A stretch of 64,000 nucleotides of DNA from contig JPGV01000020.1 in the NCBI GenBank assembly GCA_000724175.1, forward strand, positions 1 through 64,000. Direction: 5' to 3'. Under the pieces are notes generated by a model that did no database searches, was not told the DNA's origin, and saw only the letters and a program-made list of their open reading frames with translations. A program made the position numbers and the translations under genes. Origin of the DNA: [Candidatus Thermochlorobacteriaceae] bacterium GBChlB. Its GTDB lineage: Bacteria > Bacteroidota > Chlorobiia > Chlorobiales > Thermochlorobacteraceae. Below are positions 50,822-59,838 of the stretch, piece after piece (the stretch's first letter is position 1; each line of letters starts with the position of its first letter).

Positions 50822-52409
50822 CGCTTCCGGGCGGCGCGCCTTTGGGTTTGCGGACGAATTTTTTTTCGGCGCAAATAACCGGCACATATTCCGAACTTCT
50901 TGCCGACGAATAATACGCCGCAATTTGCGCCGCCCGCAGAACATCGTCTTTGCTTGGCTTGCGCGATGTTTTCAGCACGCAATGCGAGCCGGACACGCCG
51001 CGCGCGTGGAACCACAACTCGTTTGGCTTGGCATATTTGAACGTCAGTAAGTCGTTGTTCTTTGCGTTCTTGCCCACCCAAAGTTCACTATGCTCGGCAA
51101 TCTGAAACCGCCGAAAGAGGCGTTCCTTTTCAGCCTCTTCTTTGGAGACCAGCGAAAATTTTTTCAGCCATTCCAAATTGTTTTCACGCCACGCTTTGAG
51201 GTCTTTCGGACGCTCAACGGTTTCCAATTCCGACGCCAAGCGTTGTTGCTCCAAAAGCCACGTCTCCAATTCCGACAAGCGTTTTCGGGCGACAAGGGTA
51301 TTCTGGCGCGACTTTTTGGCTTTCTCGAAATACATTTGCGCATTTTCTTGCGGCGTTTTTTTTACATCGAGCGCGATGGTCTCTACGGCGTTCTCGGCAA
51401 AGACATTTTCAAGGTCAATCGATGCTATGCCGCGTTGTAATCGCGATAAGTTCAACAGGAGCAGCTGCCCGAACTGTTCATATTTTTCAGCACGATTGAC
51501 CGCCGACTGCTCTTTCAATGTCCGAAGTTGCTCCGCCGTTTTCGCTGCGAGCTTCGCGGTCGATTTTTTCAGCGCAATAAGTTCTTTTCCAAAACGCTCG
51601 AGCTGATGGGCGCGATGTGCATAAGTTTTCATCGCCCCGTTTATCGAGTCAAACGTTTCAACGCGCTCAAACGCCGTGTGCGTATCAGCGACGATGGAAA
51701 ACCAAACGGTGTTCTCTGCGTAATAGACTTTCGGCTCAGGCGAAAGAAGTTCGTAGAAAATTTCTTGAACCGCCTCGTATAGATTTTCAAGCGCCGTTGT
51801 CTGATGAAACGTTTTGGCGCGTTGCAAGGCTTCACGCGACAGATACGCATCGAATCCCAGCAAGACTTTCGGCAGATGTTTTGCAAGGTCAGTTTCGCTA
51901 AACGGCGCAAGCGCGGCGGCAAATCGATTGAAGTCGGTCGCAAGCGATTCTAAGGTTAAGAGAATAGACTGACGATTTTTCTCGTTGAACTCTTTTCCGA
52001 CATAGGCTGTGCTATCTTTGAAGGCGTCGAGCACAACGCCGTTTTGCAGAAGAAAAAAATTTGTGTCGGCGCTGAAGAGCTGGAACGCCAGCGACAGGTT
52101 ATCTTCAAGCTCGAAGTAGATGACGCGCTCGCCGTCGGATATTCTGACAGAGCGAATTTGTTTGTCGTCCGCTGTTCGGAAGAGGCTTGCAGTGTTGCGC
52201 GTGCGCCGTGCGGCGTCTTCGGAAAAGTGCAGCGCGAGTCGGGCAGCGTTGGCAGTCGCCGAAAGCGTGAAGCGGCGTTTATCGTTGGAGATGAGGGCGA
52301 TGCGCAGTTCGTTTTTTTCCTGCGAGAACGACTCGAAGACATAGCCGCCTTCAAAGAGCGATTTAAGCTCGAGCGTTAGGGCATATAGCGCGAAATAATT
52401 TTTCACCAT
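50757..52409 (-). CDS. rqcH: NFACT-family ribosome quality-control protein (RqcH-like)
   Basis: 550 residues, close to the usual length of bacterial RqcH/FbpA-like proteins. The N-terminal NFACT-N domain is followed by a long coiled coil (about 270-410) and the C-terminal NFACT-R (DUF814) domain, with the hallmark NELWFHARGVSGSHCVLKTS and a basic tail (KKFVRKPKGAPPGSVTVERE). RqcH binds stalled 50S subunits and adds C-terminal Ala tails that mark the nascent chain for degradation. Its start lies only 33 bp from the divergent DUF547 gene. Confidence 0.9.
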   Translation of the reverse strand: MVKNYFALYALTLELKSLFEGGYVFESFSQEKNELRIALISNDKRRFTLSATANAARLALHFSEDAARRTRNTASLFRTADDKQIRSVRISDGERVIYFELEDNLSLAFQLFSADTNFFLLQNGVVLDAFKDSTAYVGKEFNEKNRQSILLTLESLATDFNRFAAALAPFSETDLAKHLPKVLLGFDAYLSREALQRAKTFHQTTALENLYEAVQEIFYELLSPEPKVYYAENTVWFSIVADTHTAFERVETFDSINGAMKTYAHRAHQLERFGKELIALKKSTAKLAAKTAEQLRTLKEQSAVNRAEKYEQFGQLLLLNLSRLQRGIASIDLENVFAENAVETIALDVKKTPQENAQMYFEKAKKSRQNTLVARKRLSELETWLLEQQRLASELETVERPKDLKAWRENNLEWLKKFSLVSKEEAEKERLFRRFQIAEHSELWVGKNAKNNDLLTFKYAKPNELWFHARGVSGSHCVLKTSRKPSKDDVLRAAQIAAYYSSARSSEYVPVICAEKKFVRKPKGAPPGSVTVEREEVVIVKPQLNGDDAS

Positions 52410-52442
52410 AATTTTAACTGTCGGTAACGGCTCTTCTAAGCC

Positions 52443-53216
52443 ATGAAAAAAGTGTATCTTCTTTTCACTTTACTTCTTTCGATGATGAGCGCAACTGCAT
52501 CGTTTCAATCAGCCAGGGCGACGGAGTTCAGCCACGCCAAATTCGACACGCTGCTCAAGCGGCATGTTGCGGACGGCAAAGTTAACTACAAAGCGCTCAA
52601 GCAAGACAAGCTGCTCGATGAGTATCTAAGCGACCTGAGCCGCGCCAATCCAAATGCGCTTGGGTCGCGCGATGAAAAAATCGCCTTTTGGATAAACGCC
52701 TACAACGCCTACACGCTCAAACTCATCGTCGATAACTATCCGCTCAAAAGCATTAAAGACCTCAGTTTTCTCGGCACGATTGTCATTAACAGCCCTTGGA
52801 AGAAAGAGTTTTGTAACATTGGCGGCAAGCTTTATTCGCTCGATGCGATTGAACATGATATTTTGCGCGGCGAGTTCGGCGAGGAAAAAATTCACTTTGC
52901 GGTCAACTGCGCGTCGGAGTCCTGTCCGATACTGCGTAGCGAAGCCTACTCGCCCTCGAAGTTGAAAGCGCAATTAGAGGAACAAGCTCGGACGTTTTTA
53001 GGCGACGGCGTGCGCAACCAGATGAGATGGGAGGGCAAAACACTTTATCTGTCGCAGATTTTCAACTGGTATCGAGGCGACTTTGAAAAAAAATCTGGGT
53101 CGCTGGAAGCGTATCTTGCGCAATTTTTCACCGACGAACAAAAACGCTGGCTTGCGGCTGGCGAGGTCAAAATTGAATTTCTCGATTACGATTGGAGTTT
53201 GAACGAGCAGCCATGA
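52443..53216 (+). CDS. Exported DUF547-family protein
   Basis: 257 residues with a signal peptide ([20 protein letters not shown]). DUF547 landmarks are [30 protein letters not shown] and [20 protein letters not shown], the last with the conserved Cys residues and His thought to form a thiol-hydrolase-like site. Members are exported and of unknown function. Its stop overlaps the start of the deaminase gene (ATGA), so the two are translationally coupled. Confidence 0.88.
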   Translation: MKKVYLLFTLLLSMMSATASFQSARATEFSHAKFDTLLKRHVADGKVNYKALKQDKLLDEYLSDLSRANPNALGSRDEKIAFWINAYNAYTLKLIVDNYPLKSIKDLSFLGTIVINSPWKKEFCNIGGKLYSLDAIEHDILRGEFGEEKIHFAVNCASESCPILRSEAYSPSKLKAQLEEQARTFLGDGVRNQMRWEGKTLYLSQIFNWYRGDFEKKSGSLEAYLAQFFTDEQKRWLAAGEVKIEFLDYDWSLNEQP

Positions 53217-53719
53217 CGACCGACCTATCACCACACAGCCTTTCGGCAACGACGGAAAAGCCGCCGCGCATCGGTTGGCAGGAATACTTTATGCGCGTGG
53301 CACATTTGATTTCGCAACGCGCCACATGCGAGCGAGCGCACATCGGCGCGGTCATCGTGCGCGATAACAACATTCTTGCCACCGGCTACAACGGCTCGCC
53401 CTCTGGGTTGCCACACTGCGACGGGCCGACCTGTTTGATTTACAAATCCACACACCCTGACGGCACCGTTGAAGAAAATTGCATGAGAACCATTCACGCC
53501 GAAATCAACGCCATTGCACAAGCCGCCAAGCACGGCACATCGATTAAAGACGCCGAGATTTACATTACCGCCAGCCCGTGCATCAATTGCTTGAAAGTCT
53601 TAATCAACGTTGGCATTAAGACCATTTACTACGATAAGCCGTATAAAATTGAAACCATTTCAGAATTGCTGCGGCTTTCAGGGGTGCGGCTGATTCAAGT
53701 GCATCTCGATAAACCATAA
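53213..53719 (+). CDS. Deoxycytidylate (dCMP) deaminase-family protein
   Basis: 168 residues from the ATG at 53213, which shares ATGA with the previous stop. [20 protein letters not shown] is the typical N-terminal block. Zinc ligands are His in [14 protein letters not shown], with the catalytic Glu next to it, and two Cys in [15 protein letters not shown]. It should convert dCMP to dUMP for thymidylate synthesis. ComEB-type proteins of Gram-positive bacteria belong to the same group. It is coupled to the unrelated DUF547 gene. Confidence 0.93.
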   Translation: MTTDLSPHSLSATTEKPPRIGWQEYFMRVAHLISQRATCERAHIGAVIVRDNNILATGYNGSPSGLPHCDGPTCLIYKSTHPDGTVEENCMRTIHAEINAIAQAAKHGTSIKDAEIYITASPCINCLKVLINVGIKTIYYDKPYKIETISELLRLSGVRLIQVHLDKP

Positions 53720-53764
53720 CGACTGTTTTCAGGCGATGACCCCTGTCGCTTAAACTTTGACCGA

Positions 53765-54667
53765 ATGACCGTGCGACCAAACTTTAAACTCTGGGACGAT
53801 GCGTTTCAAGTCGATGTCAACGCATTAACCAAATCGACGATACAAAAACTGCATTCCTCCATCACGCCCGACGGCAAGCGCGAAGCGGCAGCACTGCTGT
53901 TTTTCTTGTATGCCTCAGGCGTCGCTGAAACTGAAAACTTGGAAGTGCAAGCGAAAGCCGAACTCATCAAAGCAGGAGAGAGCGGCGTTGTTACAAACGA
54001 CCGACAAAGAATCGTCGATGAACTCGACGCCGCGCTCATGGTTCTGAGCGGACAATCGATGCCGACAACGCCAGTCCCGTGGTCATACGAGGGACTTCGG
54101 CTGTCGGCAATGCTGCTCAATGCGCCGTTTGACAACGCGATTATGGATGAATACATTGATGCCATCACGCTCTTTTCACGCTCTAAAGAAATCCCGTATG
54201 ACGCGTCGTTTCTGCTGCTTTGGGACATCTATGAAAAATTCAACGCCTCGATTTATCAGCGTTTTTTTGCCGCCGCCGAGCCCGACTTCTGGGAAAATTA
54301 TGTGGCAATGGCGTTGAAGGTTATGGGGCTGTATTTGCGCGACGCCGTGATGGAATACATCGAGTATTATGAACTTCCGCCCGGCGCAGCAAGCACCGTC
54401 AGGCATTTGGAGCGATGCGGCAAGCTGATGGACGTCGCGCTTGAAGGATGCTTTTTGGTTCACAAACTTTCGCCGCTCATTTCGGCGCAACTCGATAAAA
54501 CCATCTTCGCCTTTTGTAGCGATGTAATTACGAAAGTCAATCCACAGCCGTTGGTTACGTATTCGTATCGCTTGCTTGATTTATCGAGCGAAGACTTTTT
54601 CGTTACCTTGCCGAAGGAGCAAATCAACGACCTGATTGTCAAAGCCATTTCAAAATTGCCGCAGTAG
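53765..54667 (+). CDS. Conserved-looking cytoplasmic protein of unknown function
   Basis: 300 residues, all-alpha by composition (AAALLFFLYASGVAETENLE, QRIVDELDAALMVLSGQSMP, ALKVMGLYLRDAVMEYIEYY). There is no signal peptide, membrane helix or Cys cluster. I recognise no motif. It starts 45 bp after the deaminase gene and precedes ribD by 43 bp in the same direction, so it may belong to a DUF547-deaminase-unknown-ribD-ribE transcript. The coding frame is clean from end to end, so it is a real gene. Confidence 0.8.
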   Translation: MTVRPNFKLWDDAFQVDVNALTKSTIQKLHSSITPDGKREAAALLFFLYASGVAETENLEVQAKAELIKAGESGVVTNDRQRIVDELDAALMVLSGQSMPTTPVPWSYEGLRLSAMLLNAPFDNAIMDEYIDAITLFSRSKEIPYDASFLLLWDIYEKFNASIYQRFFAAAEPDFWENYVAMALKVMGLYLRDAVMEYIEYYELPPGAASTVRHLERCGKLMDVALEGCFLVHKLSPLISAQLDKTIFAFCSDVITKVNPQPLVTYSYRLLDLSSEDFFVTLPKEQINDLIVKAISKLPQ

Positions 54668-54710
54668 TTGAGCAAAGCGGCGCACGACTAAAAAACCAAG
54701 CGGCGCGTCT

Positions 54711-55850
54711 ATGTCGAAAGCGCGTTCATACAGTTCGCGTCCAACGCAACAAGAACATGAGGCATTTATGCGTCAGTGTCTTCGGTTGGCGCGGCGCGGC
54801 GCAGGCGCGGTCAGCCCAAACCCCATGGTCGGCGCTGTCGTGGTGCATCGTGGCGTCGTGATTGGGCGCGGGTGGCATAAGCGCTATGGGGAGTGGCACG
54901 CAGAAGTCAATGCCATCAATGCCGTCAAAAATCCTGCGCTCTTACGCGAGTCGACGCTCTATGTCAATCTCGAGCCTTGTTCGCACTTTGGTAAAACACC
55001 GCCCTGCGCCGATTTGATTATTGAGAAAAAAATTCCACGCGTCGTCGTCGGTTGCAAAGACCCATTCAAGAAAGTCTCGGGCAAAGGCATCAAAAAATTG
55101 CGCGCGGCTGGCGTAAAAGTTACCGTTGGGATTTTGGAAGAGGACTCGCGCCGACTTAACGAGGCGTTCATCAAATTTCATTCACGCGGCCTGCCGCTCG
55201 TCGCCTTGAAACTTGCGCAAACGCTCGACGGAAAAATTGCCACGAAGACCAAAGACTCGAAGTGGATTACAAACGAAGTCGCCCGCGCCTATGCACATCA
55301 ACTTCGCGCCGAGTATGACGCCGTCTTGGTCGGCACTGGCACTGCGCTTGCCGATAATCCCTCGCTCACGGTTCGACTCGTCAATGGCAGGCATCCCAAA
55401 CGAATTTTGTTAGACCGAAAATTGCGCGTGCCACTCGACGCCAAAATTTTTGACAACGCCGCACCCACGATGGTCTTTACTTCAAAAGTCAATCGTAAGC
55501 ACCCAAAAATTCATGCGTTGGAACGCAAGAGCGTCAAGACATTTTTCGTTGGCGAAAAAAACGACGAACTAAACTTACTCGATGTGCTGGAACGACTTCA
55601 CGAAGAAAAGGTTTTATCGGTCATGGTCGAGGGCGGCGCGAAAATTTTTGCCAGCTTTTTGAAGACGGGACTTTGCGATAAACTCCATGCGTTCATTGCG
55701 CCTAAACTGCTCGGCGCAGACGGACTGGGCGGCATCGGCGCGTTGGGATTCAAACATGTGCAAGACAGCATCGCCCTGCAACACTTGTCGCTCAAACTTT
55801 TGGACGACACGCTGCTTGTAGAAGGTTATTTCGAAAACGGATTTTACTGA
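54711..55850 (+). CDS. ribD: Bifunctional diaminohydroxyphosphoribosylaminopyrimidine deaminase / reductase
   Basis: 379 residues. The deaminase half has SPNPMVGAVVV, EWHAEVNAINAV (zinc His and catalytic Glu) and LEPCSHFGKTPPCADLI (zinc Cys pair). The reductase half starts near residue 160: LPLVALKLAQTLDGKIATKT, DAVLVGTGTALADNPSLTVR and VMVEGGAKIFASFL. It catalyses the second and third steps of riboflavin synthesis. ribE starts one base after its stop codon. No FMN riboswitch is visible in the 43-bp leader. Confidence 0.97.
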   Translation: MSKARSYSSRPTQQEHEAFMRQCLRLARRGAGAVSPNPMVGAVVVHRGVVIGRGWHKRYGEWHAEVNAINAVKNPALLRESTLYVNLEPCSHFGKTPPCADLIIEKKIPRVVVGCKDPFKKVSGKGIKKLRAAGVKVTVGILEEDSRRLNEAFIKFHSRGLPLVALKLAQTLDGKIATKTKDSKWITNEVARAYAHQLRAEYDAVLVGTGTALADNPSLTVRLVNGRHPKRILLDRKLRVPLDAKIFDNAAPTMVFTSKVNRKHPKIHALERKSVKTFFVGEKNDELNLLDVLERLHEEKVLSVMVEGGAKIFASFLKTGLCDKLHAFIAPKLLGADGLGGIGALGFKHVQDSIALQHLSLKLLDDTLLVEGYFENGFY

Positions 55851-55851
55851 T

Positions 55852-56499
55852 ATGTTCACTGGAATCATCAAGGACATCGGCTCGGTCGTCGGCATCTCAC
55901 GACGCGGCGATGGGCTTCGGCTTGCCATACAAACAACCAGCCCTGAATTCTCCGACCTCCAAATCGATGAGAGCGTCTCGATTAGCGGCGCATGCCAAAC
56001 GGTCGTCTCGGTCACTCAGAATATCTTTGACGTCGATACGGTCGAGGAGACACTGAAAAAAACAACGCTCGGTAGTTGGCGTGTGGGCGAGCGCGTCAAT
56101 CTGGAACGGGCGCTGCGGGCGAGCGACCGATTGGGCGGACATATTGTTCAAGGACATGTCGACGGTGTCGGCGTCATTCTTTCATTAGAAGAACTTGCTG
56201 GAAGTTGGTCGCTCCACATTTCGTTCGAGCCGCGCTTTGCACCGTTCATTGTTCCGATTGGCTCGATTGCCGTCGATGGTGTCAGCCTGACGGTGGCAGA
56301 TGTTTTGGACAATACTTTCAAAGTTGCCATCATTCCATACACCTTCACACACACGACACTCGGCAAGCGCAAACGCGGCGAAAAAGTTAATTTGGAGTTC
56401 GACATTTTGGGAAAGTATCTTGCTCGGCAGGTTCAGGCGTTCACCTCTCCGCAAGCACAGCCCTTGACCGAGGCACGCCTGAAAGACTTGGGCTACTGA
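55852..56499 (+). CDS. ribE: Riboflavin synthase, alpha chain
   Basis: 215 residues formed of two similar lumazine-binding halves. The first starts MFTGIIKDIGSVVGISRRGD and includes SVSISGACQTVV; the second includes GHIVQGHVDGVGVI and AVDGVSLTVADVL. IIPYTFTHTTLG is the conserved C-terminal element. It dismutates lumazine to riboflavin. It is translated with ribD (one base apart). ribBA and ribH are not in the window. Confidence 0.97.
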   Translation: MFTGIIKDIGSVVGISRRGDGLRLAIQTTSPEFSDLQIDESVSISGACQTVVSVTQNIFDVDTVEETLKKTTLGSWRVGERVNLERALRASDRLGGHIVQGHVDGVGVILSLEELAGSWSLHISFEPRFAPFIVPIGSIAVDGVSLTVADVLDNTFKVAIIPYTFTHTTLGKRKRGEKVNLEFDILGKYLARQVQAFTSPQAQPLTEARLKDLGY

Positions 56500-56915
56500 C
56501 CCTTGCCAACAACAAACAACATCGCTCAACGACAAACCTGCAACAGAGATGACGATAGAACAGCAGGACTCTTAGCAGACTCAAGTTCGGAATGTCCGCG
56601 ATTGCCGCAACGCAAATCCACTGAACTCATAAATTCGTATGCTGCTTACATTTGCCGCTCCATTTATTCTGAATCCGCTTTTTCTGTTGCAACTTGCGTC
56701 CCTCTTTTTTTGTGCTGACCGCGCTGCCGTAGGCATTGTTGTTTTGTTCTATGCGCCCGCCACGACTGGCTTATTTACGATGCCCCGCCCAATCGCGCCG
56801 CGCGTCCATTTCTCGAAGGCTGATTGGCGCTGTGCCGATTTTTCGCTTTGGAACCACGTATCTGTATCTTTCGCCGGTGCAGTTATTAATACATGACATC
56901 TGAACTGTTGCAGGA
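56500..56915. other. 416-bp spacer, no gene assigned
   Basis: Between ribE and the SpoIIE-type phosphatase. An 85-codon frame at 56639-56896 has a hydrophobic start but a Cys/Trp/Arg-rich remainder unlike its neighbours and no initiation signal, so I do not call it. No hairpin terminator or exact TAnnTTTG promoter element is visible. Confidence 0.5.
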
Positions 56916-58655
56916 ATGTTGAACACGGTTGAAAACACGCCGCCGAAGACCGACACGCCGACATCGCAAAGCCATGAGGCGCGGCAAAGTAATGAAACTG
57001 TTCTGGCGCAGTTTTATCTGAACTCGCTCTTGGAGACGAGCAAACTCATCAACTCGACACAAGAGTTGGAGTTTATTTTGTCGCACATCTTGCGCACGGT
57101 GATGGGAAAAGTCATGCTGACCAAAGCGTGCGTCATCACTTCGTCGTTCAACGGGCTATTGCAGGAAATTTACCGCCTTGAAGCAGCACGCGGGTTTGGG
57201 GACGCGCCCAAAGAATTCTACGACCTTGAACGCTTCAAAGCGCATTACCACATTCAAACCGTCGTGCCGATTATTTCGCCGAACCGTATGATTGGGTTTT
57301 TGGCATTAGGCCCAAAATTGAACCAACAGCCACTTTCAGCACAAGAAAAGTCATTTCTTGAGTCGATTGCCTCGCTTACTGCCAGCGCAATTGAAAGCGC
57401 TACTGCCGTCGAGGAACTGCGCTCGCTCAACCGCTCACTCGACCAATCGTTGCAAAAGCTCAAAACGCTGTTCGATTTAGCCAAAGAATATAACCTCAGC
57501 ACCAGCCGCGGCGATATCCTGCGTCTTCTTGTTCGCTCCGTTACGGGACAAATGCTCATCAGAAGCTACGCCGTTTGTTTCAAGACAGACGACGGAAGCA
57601 TCGAGGCGGAAGTCTTAAAAGGCGTCGATGCAAAAGGGCTTTGGCAAAGCGATTTGAAAACACTGTTTGAAACGAGCGCGCCAATTCGACTGACAGAGTC
57701 CGGAACACGCTATCTTTATCGCGCTGGCTTTCGGTTGTCTGTTCCGATGCGCTCGAATGAACAAACCGTCGGCTTGTTCCTGTGCGGCGAGCGATACACC
57801 AGCACGGACTTTTCCGATTCGGATTTAGATTTCATTTCGCTTGCTGCCTCGCAAGCTACAAACGCATTAGAGCAGGCACGGCTCTTTCAGGAAACACTCG
57901 AGAAACGGGCATTTGAAAAAGAATTGGAAGTCGCCCGCGAAATTCAAACGGCGCTCTTGCCAAGCCGTTTACCAAAACCAGACGGCTTTCAAATCGCCGC
58001 GATGAACATCTCCACGCTCCAAGTTGGCGGCGATTACTACGACGTCATGCAGCTCGATAAAGAGCATCTGTTTTTGGCTATCGCTGATGTTACTGGCAAA
58101 GGCGTTCCCGCCTCGCTCTTGATGTCGAACCTGCAAGCGTCCATCAAAGCTTATATGCTTATGTTCGAGCCCAAACGATTTGATTTAGCAGAGATGGTCG
58201 GGAACATTAACACGATTATGTATGAAAATACACCCGCAGATAAATTCGTTACTTTCTTTGGTGCCATTCTGAACTTGAACACCCGCCGCCTCATCAGCGT
58301 CAACGCCGGACATAATCCGCCTTACATTGTTCGTAAAAACAGCACGCTGGAAACGCTCACCAAAGGCGGCATTATCTTGGGCGTCGTGCCAACCGCGCAG
58401 ATGCCCTACCTCACTGAAAGCACGACGCTACACGAGGGCGATACGCTCTTTTTATTCACCGACGGCATCACCGAGGCGATGAACAAACAGCGTGAAGGCT
58501 TCGACGAAGCGCGCTTGGAATCAATTTTGAAAGTCTATGCCGACCGCTCTGCCGAAGAAACGCTCAACGCTGTCATTGGCGCCGTTAAAGCGTTTCAGCC
58601 CGACGGCGAGCAATACGACGACATCACCGCCGTGTGCTTGAAAGTCAAATCGTAA
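56916..58655 (+). CDS. GAF-GAF-PP2C (SpoIIE/RsbU-type) serine phosphatase
   Basis: 579 residues. Two GAF-like domains fill about residues 35-165 and 190-320 (GRDILRLLVRSVTGQMLIRS opens the second). A short coiled coil (FEKELEVAREIQTALLPSRL) leads to the PP2C domain: VGGDYYDVM (metal Asp pair), IADVTGKGVPASLLMSN, NAGHNPPYIV, LFLFTDGITEAMN and a C-terminal YDDITAVCLKV. RsbU-type phosphatases dephosphorylate anti-sigma-factor antagonists; no antagonist or anti-sigma gene lies beside it, so its partner is elsewhere. No membrane segment. Confidence 0.95.
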   Translation: MLNTVENTPPKTDTPTSQSHEARQSNETVLAQFYLNSLLETSKLINSTQELEFILSHILRTVMGKVMLTKACVITSSFNGLLQEIYRLEAARGFGDAPKEFYDLERFKAHYHIQTVVPIISPNRMIGFLALGPKLNQQPLSAQEKSFLESIASLTASAIESATAVEELRSLNRSLDQSLQKLKTLFDLAKEYNLSTSRGDILRLLVRSVTGQMLIRSYAVCFKTDDGSIEAEVLKGVDAKGLWQSDLKTLFETSAPIRLTESGTRYLYRAGFRLSVPMRSNEQTVGLFLCGERYTSTDFSDSDLDFISLAASQATNALEQARLFQETLEKRAFEKELEVAREIQTALLPSRLPKPDGFQIAAMNISTLQVGGDYYDVMQLDKEHLFLAIADVTGKGVPASLLMSNLQASIKAYMLMFEPKRFDLAEMVGNINTIMYENTPADKFVTFFGAILNLNTRRLISVNAGHNPPYIVRKNSTLETLTKGGIILGVVPTAQMPYLTESTTLHEGDTLFLFTDGITEAMNKQREGFDEARLESILKVYADRSAEETLNAVIGAVKAFQPDGEQYDDITAVCLKVKS

Positions 58656-58750
58656 CTGCGCATAAATGTGAAACGCCCCTGCTCACGTCCTTGCGTGCCA
58701 GCGAGTAACTCTCTGCGACTTGACCTTATGTTTAGGGGCAATTCAAGTCG

Positions 58751-59773
58751 TTACTTTGCGCGAATGGTCTCTTGCCAATGTTTTATCCAAACGGCTTGAT
58801 TTGCGCGCGCGCTATCTGCGTTGATGTCGAGCGGTTCAAATGAGCGTCCCGTCATCCACTCCGTTTGAATCATTACGTCTTTACGGGCGGGCAGGCGATA
58901 AAATTTTTCGGCTTGTTCTTTCAGGCTTTCGGGCGTTGTAACGAACTCGTAAAATTTCTTCGCATTCTCCAAATGCTTTGCACCATCAATGAGCGCAATG
59001 CCCTCGATGGCGAACACCGTGCCGCTTTTTGGAATCATAAAGCCAAACGGGTAGTTGTTTTCGCGTGCTTGTAAGAGCGCGTCGTTCATATTCCAGAGCG
59101 TTACGATTGCTTCGCCACGCGCGAGTTTGATAAAGAGTTGCGACGGGTCGGCGGCGTAGCTTTTCGTGTTGGCATGAAGTTTAGCAAGCCACGCAAACCC
59201 TGAATCGACCGAGCCTGTACGCTTGCGCTCTTTTTCAATCATGGCGGCGAAAATCGTGCGCATCGTGCCAGAAGGAATTGGGTCTCTGATGATGATTTTT
59301 TGTTGCCATTTTTCGTCGAGCAAGTCGTCCCAATCTTTCGGCGCAGCGATGGAATCCAAGAGTTCGGTGTTATACATGATGCACTGCGGCGAGAGAAAGG
59401 TCGCAAACCAAAATCCGTTTCTCGATTTGTATTCCGTGCCGACGCTTTGCGCCCATGTCGGCTGGAACACCCCGAAAAGATTGAGCGATTCGGCTTGTTC
59501 AAAAAGTTCTTTTGGTCCGCCCCACCAAATATCAGCTTGCGGATTTTCCTTCTCGGTTCGCACGCGGTCAAGCACATTCTGCGACCCCATATCGAGCCAA
59601 ACGACGTCAATATTTGGATTTGCTGCTTCAAATTTTTTTTCGAAGTAGCCGAGCATCTCTTTGCCGTGCGGCGAGTAGACGACGAGTTTTTCTTTCGGCG
59701 ACGGAGGATTGCACCCAAGTAATACCGTTAGGAACATCAGGGAAATCTTGACGGAGAAATTGCGTTGCGGCAC
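58751..59773 (-). CDS. ABC-transporter solute-binding lipoprotein (iron-type / SBP_bac family)
   Basis: 340 residues from the GTG at 59773; a later ATG (MFLTVLLGC) would shorten the signal. The lipobox is LLGC (Cys about 20). KLVVYSPHGKEMLGYFEKKF, NPQADIWWGGPKELFEQ, MYNTELLDSIAAPKDWDDLL and NMNDALLQARENNYPFGFMI are the landmarks of periplasmic binding proteins related to ferric iron and phosphonate/thiamine binders (Fbp/AfuA group). No permease or ATPase gene is adjacent, so the transporter partner is elsewhere or absent. The ligand cannot be named. Confidence 0.87.
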   Translation of the reverse strand: MPQRNFSVKISLMFLTVLLGCNPPSPKEKLVVYSPHGKEMLGYFEKKFEAANPNIDVVWLDMGSQNVLDRVRTEKENPQADIWWGGPKELFEQAESLNLFGVFQPTWAQSVGTEYKSRNGFWFATFLSPQCIMYNTELLDSIAAPKDWDDLLDEKWQQKIIIRDPIPSGTMRTIFAAMIEKERKRTGSVDSGFAWLAKLHANTKSYAADPSQLFIKLARGEAIVTLWNMNDALLQARENNYPFGFMIPKSGTVFAIEGIALIDGAKHLENAKKFYEFVTTPESLKEQAEKFYRLPARKDVMIQTEWMTGRSFEPLDINADSARANQAVWIKHWQETIRAK

Positions 59774-59838
59774 GGTTCGGAAATTTTATTTCTGCAATAT
59801 CGCTCCGCCGCGCCGCAATTCAACTTTTTACAACAGGG

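Noticed and set aside
54668-54710. Possible FMN riboswitch before ribD
   Set aside because: The spacer is only 43 bp, too short for an RFN element, and nothing similar lies further upstream.
56639-56896. An 85-codon frame in the spacer before the GAF-PP2C gene
   Set aside because: Hydrophobic start only; the remainder is Arg/Trp/Cys-rich and unlike its neighbours, with no promoter or initiation signal.
58675-58739. Inverted repeat GCCCCT...AGGGGC between the phosphatase and the binding-protein genes
   Set aside because: Six-base arms 53 bases apart without a T tract are too weak to call a terminator.
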